DNA from: Deltaproteobacteria bacterium
Lineage (GTDB): Bacteria > Myxococcota_C > UBA6777
DNA: 64,000 bases
Assembly: GCA_006226375.1 (NCBI GenBank)
Contig: SBHC01000077.1
Span: forward strand, 1 to 64,000
Direction: 5' to 3'
Part shown: one piece after another, positions 51,650 through 60,324 of the stretch
Layout: the number at the start of each line of letters is the position of its first letter
Position numbering within the stretch: position 1 is the first letter of the stretch
Notes under the pieces: generated by a model
Database searches by the model: none
Told to the model about the DNA's origin: nothing
What the model saw: the letters and a program-made list of their open reading frames with translations, nothing else
Made by a program: the position numbers and the translations under genes

Positions 51650-53079
51650 CGATGGAATGTGTCATCGGGTTGGAGGTTCACGCGCAACTTAAGACCCAAC
51701 ACAAGATGTTTTGCGTCTGTCCTGTTCGCTTTGGTGCGACGCCCAATACGTTGATCTGTCCGGTGTGCATGGGTCATCCTGGCGCGCTCCCCCGGTTGAA
51801 TCGTGAGGCCTTTGTTTTGGCCTGGCGGACTGGTCTTGCTTTGAACTGTGAGCTGCCACCTCACTCACGCTTTGCTCGCAAACACTACATGTATCCGGAT
51901 CTACCGAAGGGGTATCAGATCTCCCAACACAAGCACCCTGTGGGTTGGGGCGGGCAGGTTGAGATTGAAACGTCCGGTGGTCATCGTCGATTCATAGCGT
52001 TGGAGCGCATTCACCTGGAAGAAGACGCTGGCCAACTGATTCATGAACCTGAGGAAGGCATCTCGAACATCGACTACAATCGCTGTGGTGTTCCTTTGCT
52101 TGAGATAGTGACCAAGCCTGTCCTGCGTTCGGCCGAAGAGGCTGTTGCCTTCCTTCGCTCTCTTCGGGACATCCTCCGATTCCTCGATGTTTGCGACGGG
52201 AACATGCAGGAAGGTTCGTTGCGCTGCGATGTCAATCTCTCTGTGCGAAAAGGTCCGGATGAACCTTTGGGTGTTCGCACTGAAATCAAAAACATGAACT
52301 CGTTCCGCTTGATGGGAGATGCAATTCGTTACGAAGCCCAGCGTCATGGCAAGGCGTTGGAGGAAGGGCTGTTGCTTGAGCCAGAGACTCGATTGTGGGA
52401 CGTGGAGCGACAAGTCACCCGTGTCATGCGGAAGAAAGAAACAGCCCAAGACTACCGCTACATGCCTGAGCCTGACTTGCCTCCTATTGTGGTCGAAGAA
52501 GGTTCATGGGAAGCCGCTGTTGGGGCGTTGCCGGAGCTTCCCTTCGCTCGTCGTGATCGTTGGACTGAGCTTGGAGTGTCTTCACACGACGCAAAAACCT
52601 TGGCGGGTAGCAAGGCGCTGGCCGATTACTTTGATGCGTGCCTCCCTCTGGTTCCTTCGGCAAAAGCAGCGAGTCACTGGATTGTCCGCGATGTTCTTCG
52701 CGTGCTTCACAACGAAGGTCTTACCGTGGAGGAGTGCAAGTTGCTTCCGGCTGAGTTGGCCGCTCTTCTTTCGTTGTTGGAGGGTGGGGAGGTTGTTCGA
52801 GGTCAGGCCCAAGAGTTGGTTCAGTTCATCGCTGTTAACGGCGGAACCATCGAAGATACCCGACAGCTCTTAGGCATTGAGGAGCCTGTGGGGCAGGACG
52901 CCATTGCGGATGCGATTGCATCGCTGTTGGCTGAACATGACGAACTGGTGCAGCGGTTTCGGAGCGGGGATTCCAAGGTGTTTGGCTTTTTGATGGGTCA
53001 GCTGCGTGAGGCAACGCAGGGGAAGGCTGCGATGCAACAAGCCAGCAAGCTGTTGCGAGAGGCTCTTCGGAGCAAATAG
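51646..53079 (+). CDS. gatB: Asp-tRNA(Asn)/Glu-tRNA(Gln) amidotransferase subunit B
   Basis: A 477-aa GatB. It has GLEVHAQLKTQHKMFC, CPVCMGHPGALP with zinc-type cysteines, the kinase-like cradle residues in KHYMYPDLPKGYQISQ, and ADVNLSVR-like CDVNLSVRKGP. The C-terminal YqeY-like tail (about 330-477) binds tRNA. It activates the tRNA-bound Glu or Asp with ATP and transfers ammonia from GatA. It is the last gene of gatCAB; mtnA follows after 86 bp with its own RBS. Confidence 0.97.
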   Translation: MTMECVIGLEVHAQLKTQHKMFCVCPVRFGATPNTLICPVCMGHPGALPRLNREAFVLAWRTGLALNCELPPHSRFARKHYMYPDLPKGYQISQHKHPVGWGGQVEIETSGGHRRFIALERIHLEEDAGQLIHEPEEGISNIDYNRCGVPLLEIVTKPVLRSAEEAVAFLRSLRDILRFLDVCDGNMQEGSLRCDVNLSVRKGPDEPLGVRTEIKNMNSFRLMGDAIRYEAQRHGKALEEGLLLEPETRLWDVERQVTRVMRKKETAQDYRYMPEPDLPPIVVEEGSWEAAVGALPELPFARRDRWTELGVSSHDAKTLAGSKALADYFDACLPLVPSAKAASHWIVRDVLRVLHNEGLTVEECKLLPAELAALLSLLEGGEVVRGQAQELVQFIAVNGGTIEDTRQLLGIEEPVGQDAIADAIASLLAEHDELVQRFRSGDSKVFGFLMGQLREATQGKAAMQQASKLLREALRSK

Positions 53080-53165
53080 CGTCTGCCCGAGATTCATGGT
53101 AGCATCCGACCCCAATGCGTCCTGTTCTAGGGAGAACCTACTTACGTGCGAGTGAGGAGTAGAGA

Positions 53166-54209
53166 ATGTCAGTCCAAACCATAGAATGGCGCGATGGCGC
53201 TGTGGTAATGCTCGATCAGCTTCGGTTGCCCCATGAGGTGGTCTACCAAACCTACCGTGACTACAGAGACGTGGCTGACGCCATCCGACGGATGGTGATT
53301 CGAGGTGCGCCAGCGATTGGAATCGCCGCAGCCATGGGGATCGCTCTTGGTGCCTCACAAAAGGAGTTTGGTTCCTATGCAGACCTGGCCAAAGAGGTTC
53401 ATGTGATCTGCGAAGCGATGGCAAAGACTCGCCCCACCGCTGTCAATTTGTTCTGGGCTATCGACAGAGTGAAAGCCTTGCTCGCGTCTCTGGAAGGGGA
53501 GTCCGTGGTGACTGTCCAAGAGCGTTTGATTCAAGAAGGCAAAACCATTCTGGAAGAGGACATCGCCATCAACCGACGAATCGGTGAGCACGGCGCTCAA
53601 TTTGTAAAGGACGGCGACACCATCCTCACGCACTGCAATGCGGGAGCTTTGGCCACCGGAGGTTGGGGCACTGCAACGGCTGTGATGCGTGTGGCGCAGG
53701 AGCAAGGAAAGAAAATTCATGTGTTGGCGGACGAGACACGTCCGTACTTGCAAGGAGCCCGCCTGACCGTGTGGGAGCTTATGCAAGACAACATCTCCGT
53801 CGATCTGATTACCGACAACATGGCCGGTCACTTTATCAAACAGGGTGAAGTGGACCTCTGCATTGTTGGGACCGACCGCACCGCAGCCAACGGCGATGTC
53901 GCCAACAAAATCGGGACCTACATGGTCGCTCTTGCAGCCCATGCCAATGATGTACCGTTTTATGTGGCAGCGCCAACATCGAGCGTGGATCTAAGCCTGG
54001 CCTCAGGAGATCAAATCCCGATTGAAGAACGTTCAGCCCATGAGGTGATTCACATCCGTGACCAGGGGATTGCTCCTGCGAACGCATCGGCGCGGCATGC
54101 TGCCTTTGATGTAACGCCTGCTCGTTATGTGACTGCCATCATTACAGAGAACGGTGTGGCTTCTCCTCCGTACCCCTTCACCCTCGCACCTCTCGTGCGC
54201 AAGAGCTAA
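53166..54209 (+). CDS. mtnA: S-methyl-5-thioribose-1-phosphate isomerase
   Basis: A 347-aa eIF2B-like enzyme of the methionine salvage pathway, converting methylthioribose-1-phosphate to the ribulose form. Characteristic parts are [31 protein letters not shown] with the catalytic Cys, [16 protein letters not shown], and [19 protein letters not shown] with the catalytic Asp. The start follows GAGGAG. No other salvage gene lies in the window. A weak CCTGG/CCAGG hairpin at 54221-54235 follows. Confidence 0.96.
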   Translation: MSVQTIEWRDGAVVMLDQLRLPHEVVYQTYRDYRDVADAIRRMVIRGAPAIGIAAAMGIALGASQKEFGSYADLAKEVHVICEAMAKTRPTAVNLFWAIDRVKALLASLEGESVVTVQERLIQEGKTILEEDIAINRRIGEHGAQFVKDGDTILTHCNAGALATGGWGTATAVMRVAQEQGKKIHVLADETRPYLQGARLTVWELMQDNISVDLITDNMAGHFIKQGEVDLCIVGTDRTAANGDVANKIGTYMVALAAHANDVPFYVAAPTSSVDLSLASGDQIPIEERSAHEVIHIRDQGIAPANASARHAAFDVTPARYVTAIITENGVASPPYPFTLAPLVRKS

Positions 54210-54308
54210 ACCACGGCTATCCTGGACAAGCCAGGCAAGGCGCTTTTGGGATTGGAGTGAAAGAGGGAGCAAGGAAAAGGGAAGTGTGAGGGAGGCTGGA
54301 GGGGGGTC

Positions 54309-55421
54309 TTACTTCTGGCCGCGGAGGGAGGCGACCTTCGAGTCGTAAACAACCGACATCTTCTCGTACTTCTTGGCGAGCTTCTTTTCGTCGTTGTTTT
54401 CGGCTTCTTCTTTCAGGCGGTCGTAGAGCATCTTCATGTTACCCGCGACGCTCAAGTTGGTGTCGTCCTCTTGCTCAGCTTTCTTAAGCCACTTGACGCC
54501 TTCCAGGTTGTCGCCCTTGAACTGAGCGTAGAACAGAGCAATCTGGATGTAGGGTACGGTGCGCTTGTACTTGTTGGACTGGGGAATCTTGGAAGCAGCT
54601 TTGTACGCTTCGATAGCCTTTTTGAAGTGTTCCTCGTTGACCGGGAACTTGGGCTTCTCCACTTTCTTCTTCTTCTTGCCACGGCGACGACGGCGACGGC
54701 GACGACGCTTCTTTTTCTTCTCTGCTTTGGCTGCTTTTTGCGCTTTTTCTTTCGCTTCTTCTTCCAGCTTCTTTTGCCAATCCAGGAATTTGTCCTTGAT
54801 CCACATGTCGTAGATGCCGGCCACCTTCATGTAGGCTTCCCACTGGATGATCAGCTTGTTCTTGCTGTCAAACTTGGACCGAACGGTGTCGGAAGGCTTG
54901 GTGTTTTTGATCGCGAGGTGGAACTCTTTGATGGCCTTGATGAGCTCGTCATCTTTGCGAGGCGGCTTACGGTTCTGACGGAACCGAGCGTCAGCCAGCA
55001 TGTAGAGGACTTTGCCGTTGTTGGCGTCAATCTCTAGATACTTGCGGAGGTACTTCGAGGATTTGCCGAGCAACTGCTGGATGTACAGGTTGTTGGCAAA
55101 CGTCCACAGCGACTTCTTGTACCAGTCTTGGATCTTGGGATCTTTCTTGAAGCGCTTGTACAGTTTCTCGGACTTCTCAAAACACTTGCTCATGTTTTTG
55201 AGTTCGTCGCAGTAGATCTGAGCGGCTTCTTTCAACGCGTCGAGGTCGTCGGGGTCGCGCTTGAGGGCTTTCTCGTAGTACAGAATGGCGGTTTGGTAGT
55301 CTTTGTTACCAGCGAGCTTGCGGGCGCGAGCCAGCTCTGTGTTACATCCAGTAGTCAGCGTCGAGAGGACGAGAAGACCGCCCATCCACAACATCCAAGT
55401 GCGAAAGCCTTTCAAGCTCAT
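54309..55421 (-). CDS. TPR lipoprotein with poly-Lys/Arg tract
   Basis: A 370-aa predicted lipoprotein (lipobox LTTGC, Cys26). TPR-like repeats follow (DYQTAILYYEKALKRDPDDL; HFKKAIEAYKAASKIPQSN). Between two repeats is a charged helix ending in a run of about 19 Lys/Arg residues, unusual for an outer-membrane lipoprotein; it could bind nucleic acid, polyanionic polysaccharide or peptidoglycan. The start follows GAGGAGG. It is divergent from the PP2C gene. Confidence 0.82.
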   Translation of the reverse strand: MSLKGFRTWMLWMGGLLVLSTLTTGCNTELARARKLAGNKDYQTAILYYEKALKRDPDDLDALKEAAQIYCDELKNMSKCFEKSEKLYKRFKKDPKIQDWYKKSLWTFANNLYIQQLLGKSSKYLRKYLEIDANNGKVLYMLADARFRQNRKPPRKDDELIKAIKEFHLAIKNTKPSDTVRSKFDSKNKLIIQWEAYMKVAGIYDMWIKDKFLDWQKKLEEEAKEKAQKAAKAEKKKKRRRRRRRRRGKKKKKVEKPKFPVNEEHFKKAIEAYKAASKIPQSNKYKRTVPYIQIALFYAQFKGDNLEGVKWLKKAEQEDDTNLSVAGNMKMLYDRLKEEAENNDEKKLAKKYEKMSVVYDSKVASLRGQK

Positions 55422-55691
55422 GCACGCCTCCTCATTGTTACCTTGGGGTTATGTGTTCCGCTTGCGGGACATTCCAATAGAAAAAACGTCTGTGTTGTAT
55501 CCTGAATGAGAAACCGTGTCAATCGTTTGAATGGAAGCCTTGGCCCAGGATTGGGTCGTTGGGAAACGGGAGTCGATTCTCGACAGCGCGAAGGGGCGAA
55601 AAAGGAGTTGGTTTCTTGCGCATCTTCCAGGTAAAGTGTTCTTCATTGGAAAGAATGTATCTTGCTAGAACTGTTGAAGAGGAGATTCTTG

Positions 55692-56558
55692 GTGAGTCGT
55701 CGCTTCTCTTGGGCTCCGACCCGTTTGACTTACACTGTTGCCACCAAAAGCGATGTTGGAATGCGTCGGAAAGTGAACCAGGACGCTTCTGGCGTGTTGC
55801 GGCTGCGAAAAGGTTGCCTTGCCTTGGTGTGCGATGGCATGGGTGGGTTTGAAGGCGGGGAAGTGGCCAGCCGGATGACTGTCTCTTCCATCCTCCAATT
55901 TTTTAAGTCTCGTTCGATTCCTGGTCCGGGTCGGCTCCGACGGTTTTTGGCCAAAGCCATCGCCTGGTCGAATCGTGAGGTGTGGGAGTACGCTCAGTCT
56001 CATGCCCGACTGCAGCGCATGGGAACCACTGTGGTGGCTGTGCTGTGTTACCGTGAAAAGGCTTACATCGCGCATGTTGGAGACAGTCGCGTGTACCTGC
56101 TTCGGGATGATGTGTTGGTGCAGTTAACCAAAGATCACTCCAAGGTGCAGCGAATGCTAGACGCCGGTGAGATCTCAGAAGAGACAGCGGCGGAACATCC
56201 TCAATCCAATGTCATCTCTCGAGTGATCGGACAACGCAAAGGCGTCGACGTTGAGAGCATGAAGTTGCCCCTGCAGCTCGCTCCAGGTGACAGGCTCTTG
56301 TTGTGCTCCGATGGCTTGTTCCGGATGGTCGATGACATCGATATCCTCTACCAACTTCGCGACGGAACGACGCCAGAGGCGATGTGCAACAACCTGGTGG
56401 ATATGGCGAATCGTGCCGGTGGAAAAGACAATGTCACGGCTCAAATCATAGAGTGCAAAGCCACGTCATCCTCCGAGATGTGGCTGCGAATTGCGGTGTT
56501 CAGTTGGCTTACGCTGCTTTTTGTTGTATTAGGGGGATTACTTCTATCAATCCTATAG
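55692..56558 (+). CDS. PP2C-family Ser/Thr protein phosphatase with C-terminal TM
   Basis: A 288-aa PPM/PP2C phosphatase. Metal and catalytic motifs are DVGMRRKVNQD, LVCDGMGGFEGGEVAS, MGTTVVAVL, AHVGDSRVYLLRDD, LLLCSDGLFRMVDD and GGKDNVTAQII. A single membrane helix (about 262-285) anchors it facing the cytoplasm. The GTG at 55692 with GAGGAG 7 bp upstream is chosen; earlier TTG readings add only upstream sequence. It can reverse the two Ser/Thr kinases of this window, though they are not linked. The 1012-aa lipoprotein starts 34 bp downstream, so both are probably one transcript. Confidence 0.93.
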   Translation: MSRRFSWAPTRLTYTVATKSDVGMRRKVNQDASGVLRLRKGCLALVCDGMGGFEGGEVASRMTVSSILQFFKSRSIPGPGRLRRFLAKAIAWSNREVWEYAQSHARLQRMGTTVVAVLCYREKAYIAHVGDSRVYLLRDDVLVQLTKDHSKVQRMLDAGEISEETAAEHPQSNVISRVIGQRKGVDVESMKLPLQLAPGDRLLLCSDGLFRMVDDIDILYQLRDGTTPEAMCNNLVDMANRAGGKDNVTAQIIECKATSSSEMWLRIAVFSWLTLLFVVLGGLLLSIL

Positions 56559-56592
56559 AGCGTTCAGCCCGCTTATCAGGAGGAACATTCGA

Positions 56593-59500
56593 ATGCGACC
56601 TTGGGCTTTCTCGATCCTTGCCCTCTTCGTAGCGCTGCAGTCTGGCCTTGTTGGGTGCAAACAGCAAAGCGCGTCCAATTCTTCAACCACAGCGAAGAAG
56701 TACTGTTACATTGGCTCTCACCCCCTCCCCAAATCGTTGGGCGGCGGGATGTTACAGCACAAGGGAAGGCACGAGACTCCGTATCCTCCGGACAATCTTA
56801 AAGACTACAACCTTGTCGATGGCTGCTTTCAATACAAACAAGCGGCCAACGCCGGAGCGCAAGCGAACACTCCATCCAACAACCAGGGTGCACAAGGAAC
56901 GCAAAACCATACAGACACGCAGGCTCAGCCGTCGGGTCCTGCTGTGGACGTGTGTCCTGCAGACACACCCAAACAATGTCGCCGGAGCGAACGCCCAGAG
57001 GTTCGACCTTTCCGGTACATGGGACAGATCTGCTACCGTACAGAGTGTGTGCGGCTGCGATGCCCTGCATCTCGCCGACCTCGCTGTGGGCGAGGGAAGG
57101 TCGCCAAGCGATTCACGTACAGGTACTACGGACAGAAAAAGTGCTTCCGGTATCGCTGTGTGAGCGCCCGCTGTCCTCGTGCTCGCTTGCCCCGTTGCAA
57201 GCCCGGCTTCTTTGTCGCGACAGTGAAGTTCCGCTACCGCGGCCTAAGCTGCCGGAAATACCGATGCAAACCGTTGGTGTGTCCGACTCCGACTCCGCCA
57301 CGCTGCGGCAGCGGTTACTCGGTAAAGCGAGAGCCCTATTATTACCATGGCTTGCGGTGTGAGCGGCTGACCTGTGTGAAGGTCGTTTGTCCTTTGCCTC
57401 GAAGCCTCAACTGTGGCGTTGGAAGTGTCCGGCAGTTGAAGCCTTACACCTACAAGGGTCAGCGCTGCATGCGTTACCAGTGTGTTCGGATGACCTGCCC
57501 CTCGGTTGCAAAGCCCCGGTGTGAGATTGGGGAACGCGAGCGGGCCGTATTCTACAACTACAATGGACTTTCCTGTCGCAAAACTGTGTGTGTGGAGGAT
57601 GCTTGTCCCCCCGATCCGGGCAACCGCTGCGATGCAGGGTACGAGCCTTACACCAAGACGTACCGGGTGGGAGACCAGGTCTGTTACACCACAGCTTGTC
57701 GTCCCATCTCTTGTCCAGAAGATACGGTGACCCGGTGTTCTTACGGTTATCGTGTGGTCAGCCAGACCTACATGTTTAAGGGGATGCAATGCCAACGCAA
57801 TCGCTGCGTTCCGATCTCTTGTCCGCGGCTGCGTCGACCGTTTTGTGAGCGTGACGAAGTTGTTCAGCCCGAGCGGTTCTGGGTTGGAGGTCGTGTTTGT
57901 TATCGACTGGTTTGCAGCGCCATTCAGTGTGAAAATGACGAAGTCGCGGTGCGCGTGCCCAGTCGCTTTCGGGGCTTTCGCGTGGAAAGGGTCCGCTGCG
58001 AAACCTCGGAGTGTCCAAGGTCCCGTCGTCGTCGTTGCCGGGGTGGAGCCCGGCTTCGCTCGGAAGATTACATGTACAACGGCCAGGTCTGTCAGCGCTG
58101 GGTTTGCTCTACCGTGGCCTGCCCAAGCACTCGGCGGCCTCGATGTCGTCGCGGTGAAGTCCTCCAACTGGAAGACTATCGGTTCCGTGGCGCGACCTGC
58201 AAACGCTCTGTCTGCCGAAGAGTTCGATGTCCCAAGGCCAAGCGACGTCGGCGGTGTCGGAAAGGCAAACTCGCAGTCCGTGAAGCCTACCGATTCAAGG
58301 GGCAGTCCTGTTTCCGTTGGGTGTGTCGTCGTGTGCGTTGCCCGGCAGCTGGGAACCCCGATTGTCCCCCTGGGTACATCCTGAAGAAGCAGCGCTACCG
58401 CTACAAAAAGCAAATGTGTCTTCGCCATTTGTGTGAGCCAGCGACATGCCCCAAGGAACGAAGAGTGCGTTGTCGTCGTGGGATGGCTCCTCGAACTGAA
58501 GTCTTTCAGCACAACGGTCTTCGTTGCAAGAGGAAGGTGTGCCGACGTGCATCTTGCCCAACCATCGTTCCCAAATGTGCGAAGGGCCGTGTTCCCAAGA
58601 TCGTGACCTACAATTACTTCGGGCAAAAATGTAGCAAGTACCAATGTGTTCGGGCGGCCTGTCCCCGAGCCAAACGGCCGAAGTGTCGTAGGGGAGAGCG
58701 GCCGGTGTTGGAGCAGTACCGGTTCTACAGCCAACGATGCCAGCGTTACGAGTGTCAGCCCGTGCGATGTCCCAAGCTGCGAACCCAGCGGTGTCCTCGG
58801 GGATCTGAAGCACGGCTGGAAACCTTCCGGTATCAGGGTTCAACTTGCCGGCGGTATCGTTGCGTGAAGTTCCATTGCCCGGCTTCCATCGTTCCGAACT
58901 GTCGGCGTGGAGCGGTGGTTCAGACGGAGACGTATACCTACCGCGGGCTTCGCTGTACACGCAAACGGTGCCGAAAAGTATCTTGCCCTATGGCGCGGAA
59001 ACCTCGCTGTCGTCGAGGTCAGTCGTTGATGGAGTCGCAGTACCTTTACAAAGGCATCTCTTGCCGTCGTTATCGATGTGTGAGTGCTTCCTGCCCTGTG
59101 TCACGTCCGCCTTCGTGTGGGATTGGAATGCAGGTTCAGCAGGTCACCTACAAGTACCAGGGCCGGACTTGTCGGCGATACAAATGTGTGGATGTTCCAG
59201 GTTCGGCTGCGCCGCCGCGACGTCGTGCTGGTGGAGTTGCCGTGTTGAAAGGTCGCAGTCCTTTCCGGATCAAGCGAAACCAGCCCGGCGGACTTGTGAT
59301 TCAACAGCCGAACCGCCAAGGAAGCCGAACCAAAACTTGTCCTGCGTTGGGACGTCGTCCTCGCTGTGCACGCGGTCGCTATCCTGTGAAGTGGCCCTAC
59401 TTTGTCGGCAAGCGTCGCTGCTACAAGTACCAATGTATGCCCTACACCTGTGTGGCCAGCCAACTTCGACGTCGATGCCGTCACGGTGTGTCCAGATCCC

Positions 59501-59631
59501 AGCGGTTCACCTTGCGTCGACAGGGACGGCCTGTAACCTGCTATGCTTACATTTGTCGCTCTCGTCCGGTTCGACGACGCGGTAACTTCCTCCGTATCAA
59601 CCCAAACCGTAAACTTCGACTCGCCCCCTGA
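56593..59631 (+). CDS. lipoprotein of about 23 tandem four-Cys modules
   Basis: A 1012-aa predicted lipoprotein (lipobox GLVGC, Cys22). After an Asn/Gln/Thr-rich linker (about 85-118) come about 23 modules of 36 residues with the pattern C-P-x6-C-x17-C-x4-C-x4. Each has a central aromatic pair and Gly (YRYRGLSC, YTYKGQRC). Module 10 is degenerate, and an 80-residue basic insert breaks the array before the last two. The chain is strongly basic, with some 90 cysteines. The start follows AGGAGGA. I know no family with this module. It is probably a long disulfide-stapled rod on the outer membrane; that is inference. The long minus-strand ORF inside it is a by-product of the repeat. Confidence 0.85.
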   Translation: MRPWAFSILALFVALQSGLVGCKQQSASNSSTTAKKYCYIGSHPLPKSLGGGMLQHKGRHETPYPPDNLKDYNLVDGCFQYKQAANAGAQANTPSNNQGAQGTQNHTDTQAQPSGPAVDVCPADTPKQCRRSERPEVRPFRYMGQICYRTECVRLRCPASRRPRCGRGKVAKRFTYRYYGQKKCFRYRCVSARCPRARLPRCKPGFFVATVKFRYRGLSCRKYRCKPLVCPTPTPPRCGSGYSVKREPYYYHGLRCERLTCVKVVCPLPRSLNCGVGSVRQLKPYTYKGQRCMRYQCVRMTCPSVAKPRCEIGERERAVFYNYNGLSCRKTVCVEDACPPDPGNRCDAGYEPYTKTYRVGDQVCYTTACRPISCPEDTVTRCSYGYRVVSQTYMFKGMQCQRNRCVPISCPRLRRPFCERDEVVQPERFWVGGRVCYRLVCSAIQCENDEVAVRVPSRFRGFRVERVRCETSECPRSRRRRCRGGARLRSEDYMYNGQVCQRWVCSTVACPSTRRPRCRRGEVLQLEDYRFRGATCKRSVCRRVRCPKAKRRRRCRKGKLAVREAYRFKGQSCFRWVCRRVRCPAAGNPDCPPGYILKKQRYRYKKQMCLRHLCEPATCPKERRVRCRRGMAPRTEVFQHNGLRCKRKVCRRASCPTIVPKCAKGRVPKIVTYNYFGQKCSKYQCVRAACPRAKRPKCRRGERPVLEQYRFYSQRCQRYECQPVRCPKLRTQRCPRGSEARLETFRYQGSTCRRYRCVKFHCPASIVPNCRRGAVVQTETYTYRGLRCTRKRCRKVSCPMARKPRCRRGQSLMESQYLYKGISCRRYRCVSASCPVSRPPSCGIGMQVQQVTYKYQGRTCRRYKCVDVPGSAAPPRRRAGGVAVLKGRSPFRIKRNQPGGLVIQQPNRQGSRTKTCPALGRRPRCARGRYPVKWPYFVGKRRCYKYQCMPYTCVASQLRRRCRHGVSRSQRFTLRRQGRPVTCYAYICRSRPVRRRGNFLRINPNRKLRLAP

Positions 59632-59722
59632 TCGTTTCGATTCCCTTCCAACACATGCTTGTCCCGTAGGCTGTCCTTGTGGTAGGTTTTGGTGCTCTGA
59701 CCACCGACCGAAGGGGTATCCT

Positions 59723-60283
59723 GTGTCCATTCTAAAAACAGTGTACAAACAGTTCTTTAATGGGGTTCATAGGCACGAATCCTGGCAGCCGGATTCGCCC
59801 GATTGGAAGTCCTTCTTTCGTGAGCAAGATCCAACGTACACGTATCGCAAGTTGTTGGGTCCTCGGGCCATGCAAGTGATCCGGGCCGTCGCTGATGCGT
59901 TGTTTGACGAAGGGGAGGGCGGCGCACCTGCCGATCGCCTGGACTGGTTTGAGCGTGAAATAAACGATTACTTCGCCAGCTCGGATGGTGCCTCCAAGCT
60001 CATTCTTAAATTGGCCCCTTGGGTGTTGGAGATCTCTCCATTCCTCACGTTGACATCTCCCACTTTGCTGACCCAGCTAGATTTGCCCCTCCGTCGAAAG
60101 AGCCTGGAGCGCTTGGAACATTCACCCATTCCCCAGCTTGCTTTGATCTACCTCTTGTGCAAGGCGTTGATTTGTCTCACGTACTTTGAGAACGAAGAGG
60201 CTCTGGCTGAGTTGGGCTTTGACGGTGGATGTATGACAGGAACTCGGCCCGACTTGCGCTATGCCTACGGGTTTTCTGCCTGA
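59723..60283 (+). CDS. small partner of the downstream GMC oxidoreductase
   Basis: A 186-aa soluble, helical protein. The order FRRE-type N-terminus, LLGPRAMQVIRAVADALF, and a C-terminal YAYGFSA recalls the small proteins (gluconate dehydrogenase subunit 3-like) found before GMC oxidoreductases. It has no Tat or Sec signal. The GTG at 59723 has AAGGGG at the right distance and is preferred over the in-frame ATG at 59543, which lies within the preceding gene. The GMC gene starts 41 bp downstream. Assignment rests largely on context. Confidence 0.65.
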   Translation: MSILKTVYKQFFNGVHRHESWQPDSPDWKSFFREQDPTYTYRKLLGPRAMQVIRAVADALFDEGEGGAPADRLDWFEREINDYFASSDGASKLILKLAPWVLEISPFLTLTSPTLLTQLDLPLRRKSLERLEHSPIPQLALIYLLCKALICLTYFENEEALAELGFDGGCMTGTRPDLRYAYGFSA

Positions 60284-60324
60284 ACAAGTCTTGTATTGTC
60301 TCTTTGAAAACAACGAGAAACGTT

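Noticed and set aside
57244-58734. 496-codon minus-strand ORF inside the 1012-aa lipoprotein gene
   Set aside because: By-product of the 108-bp coding repeat; no RBS and no recognisable domain.
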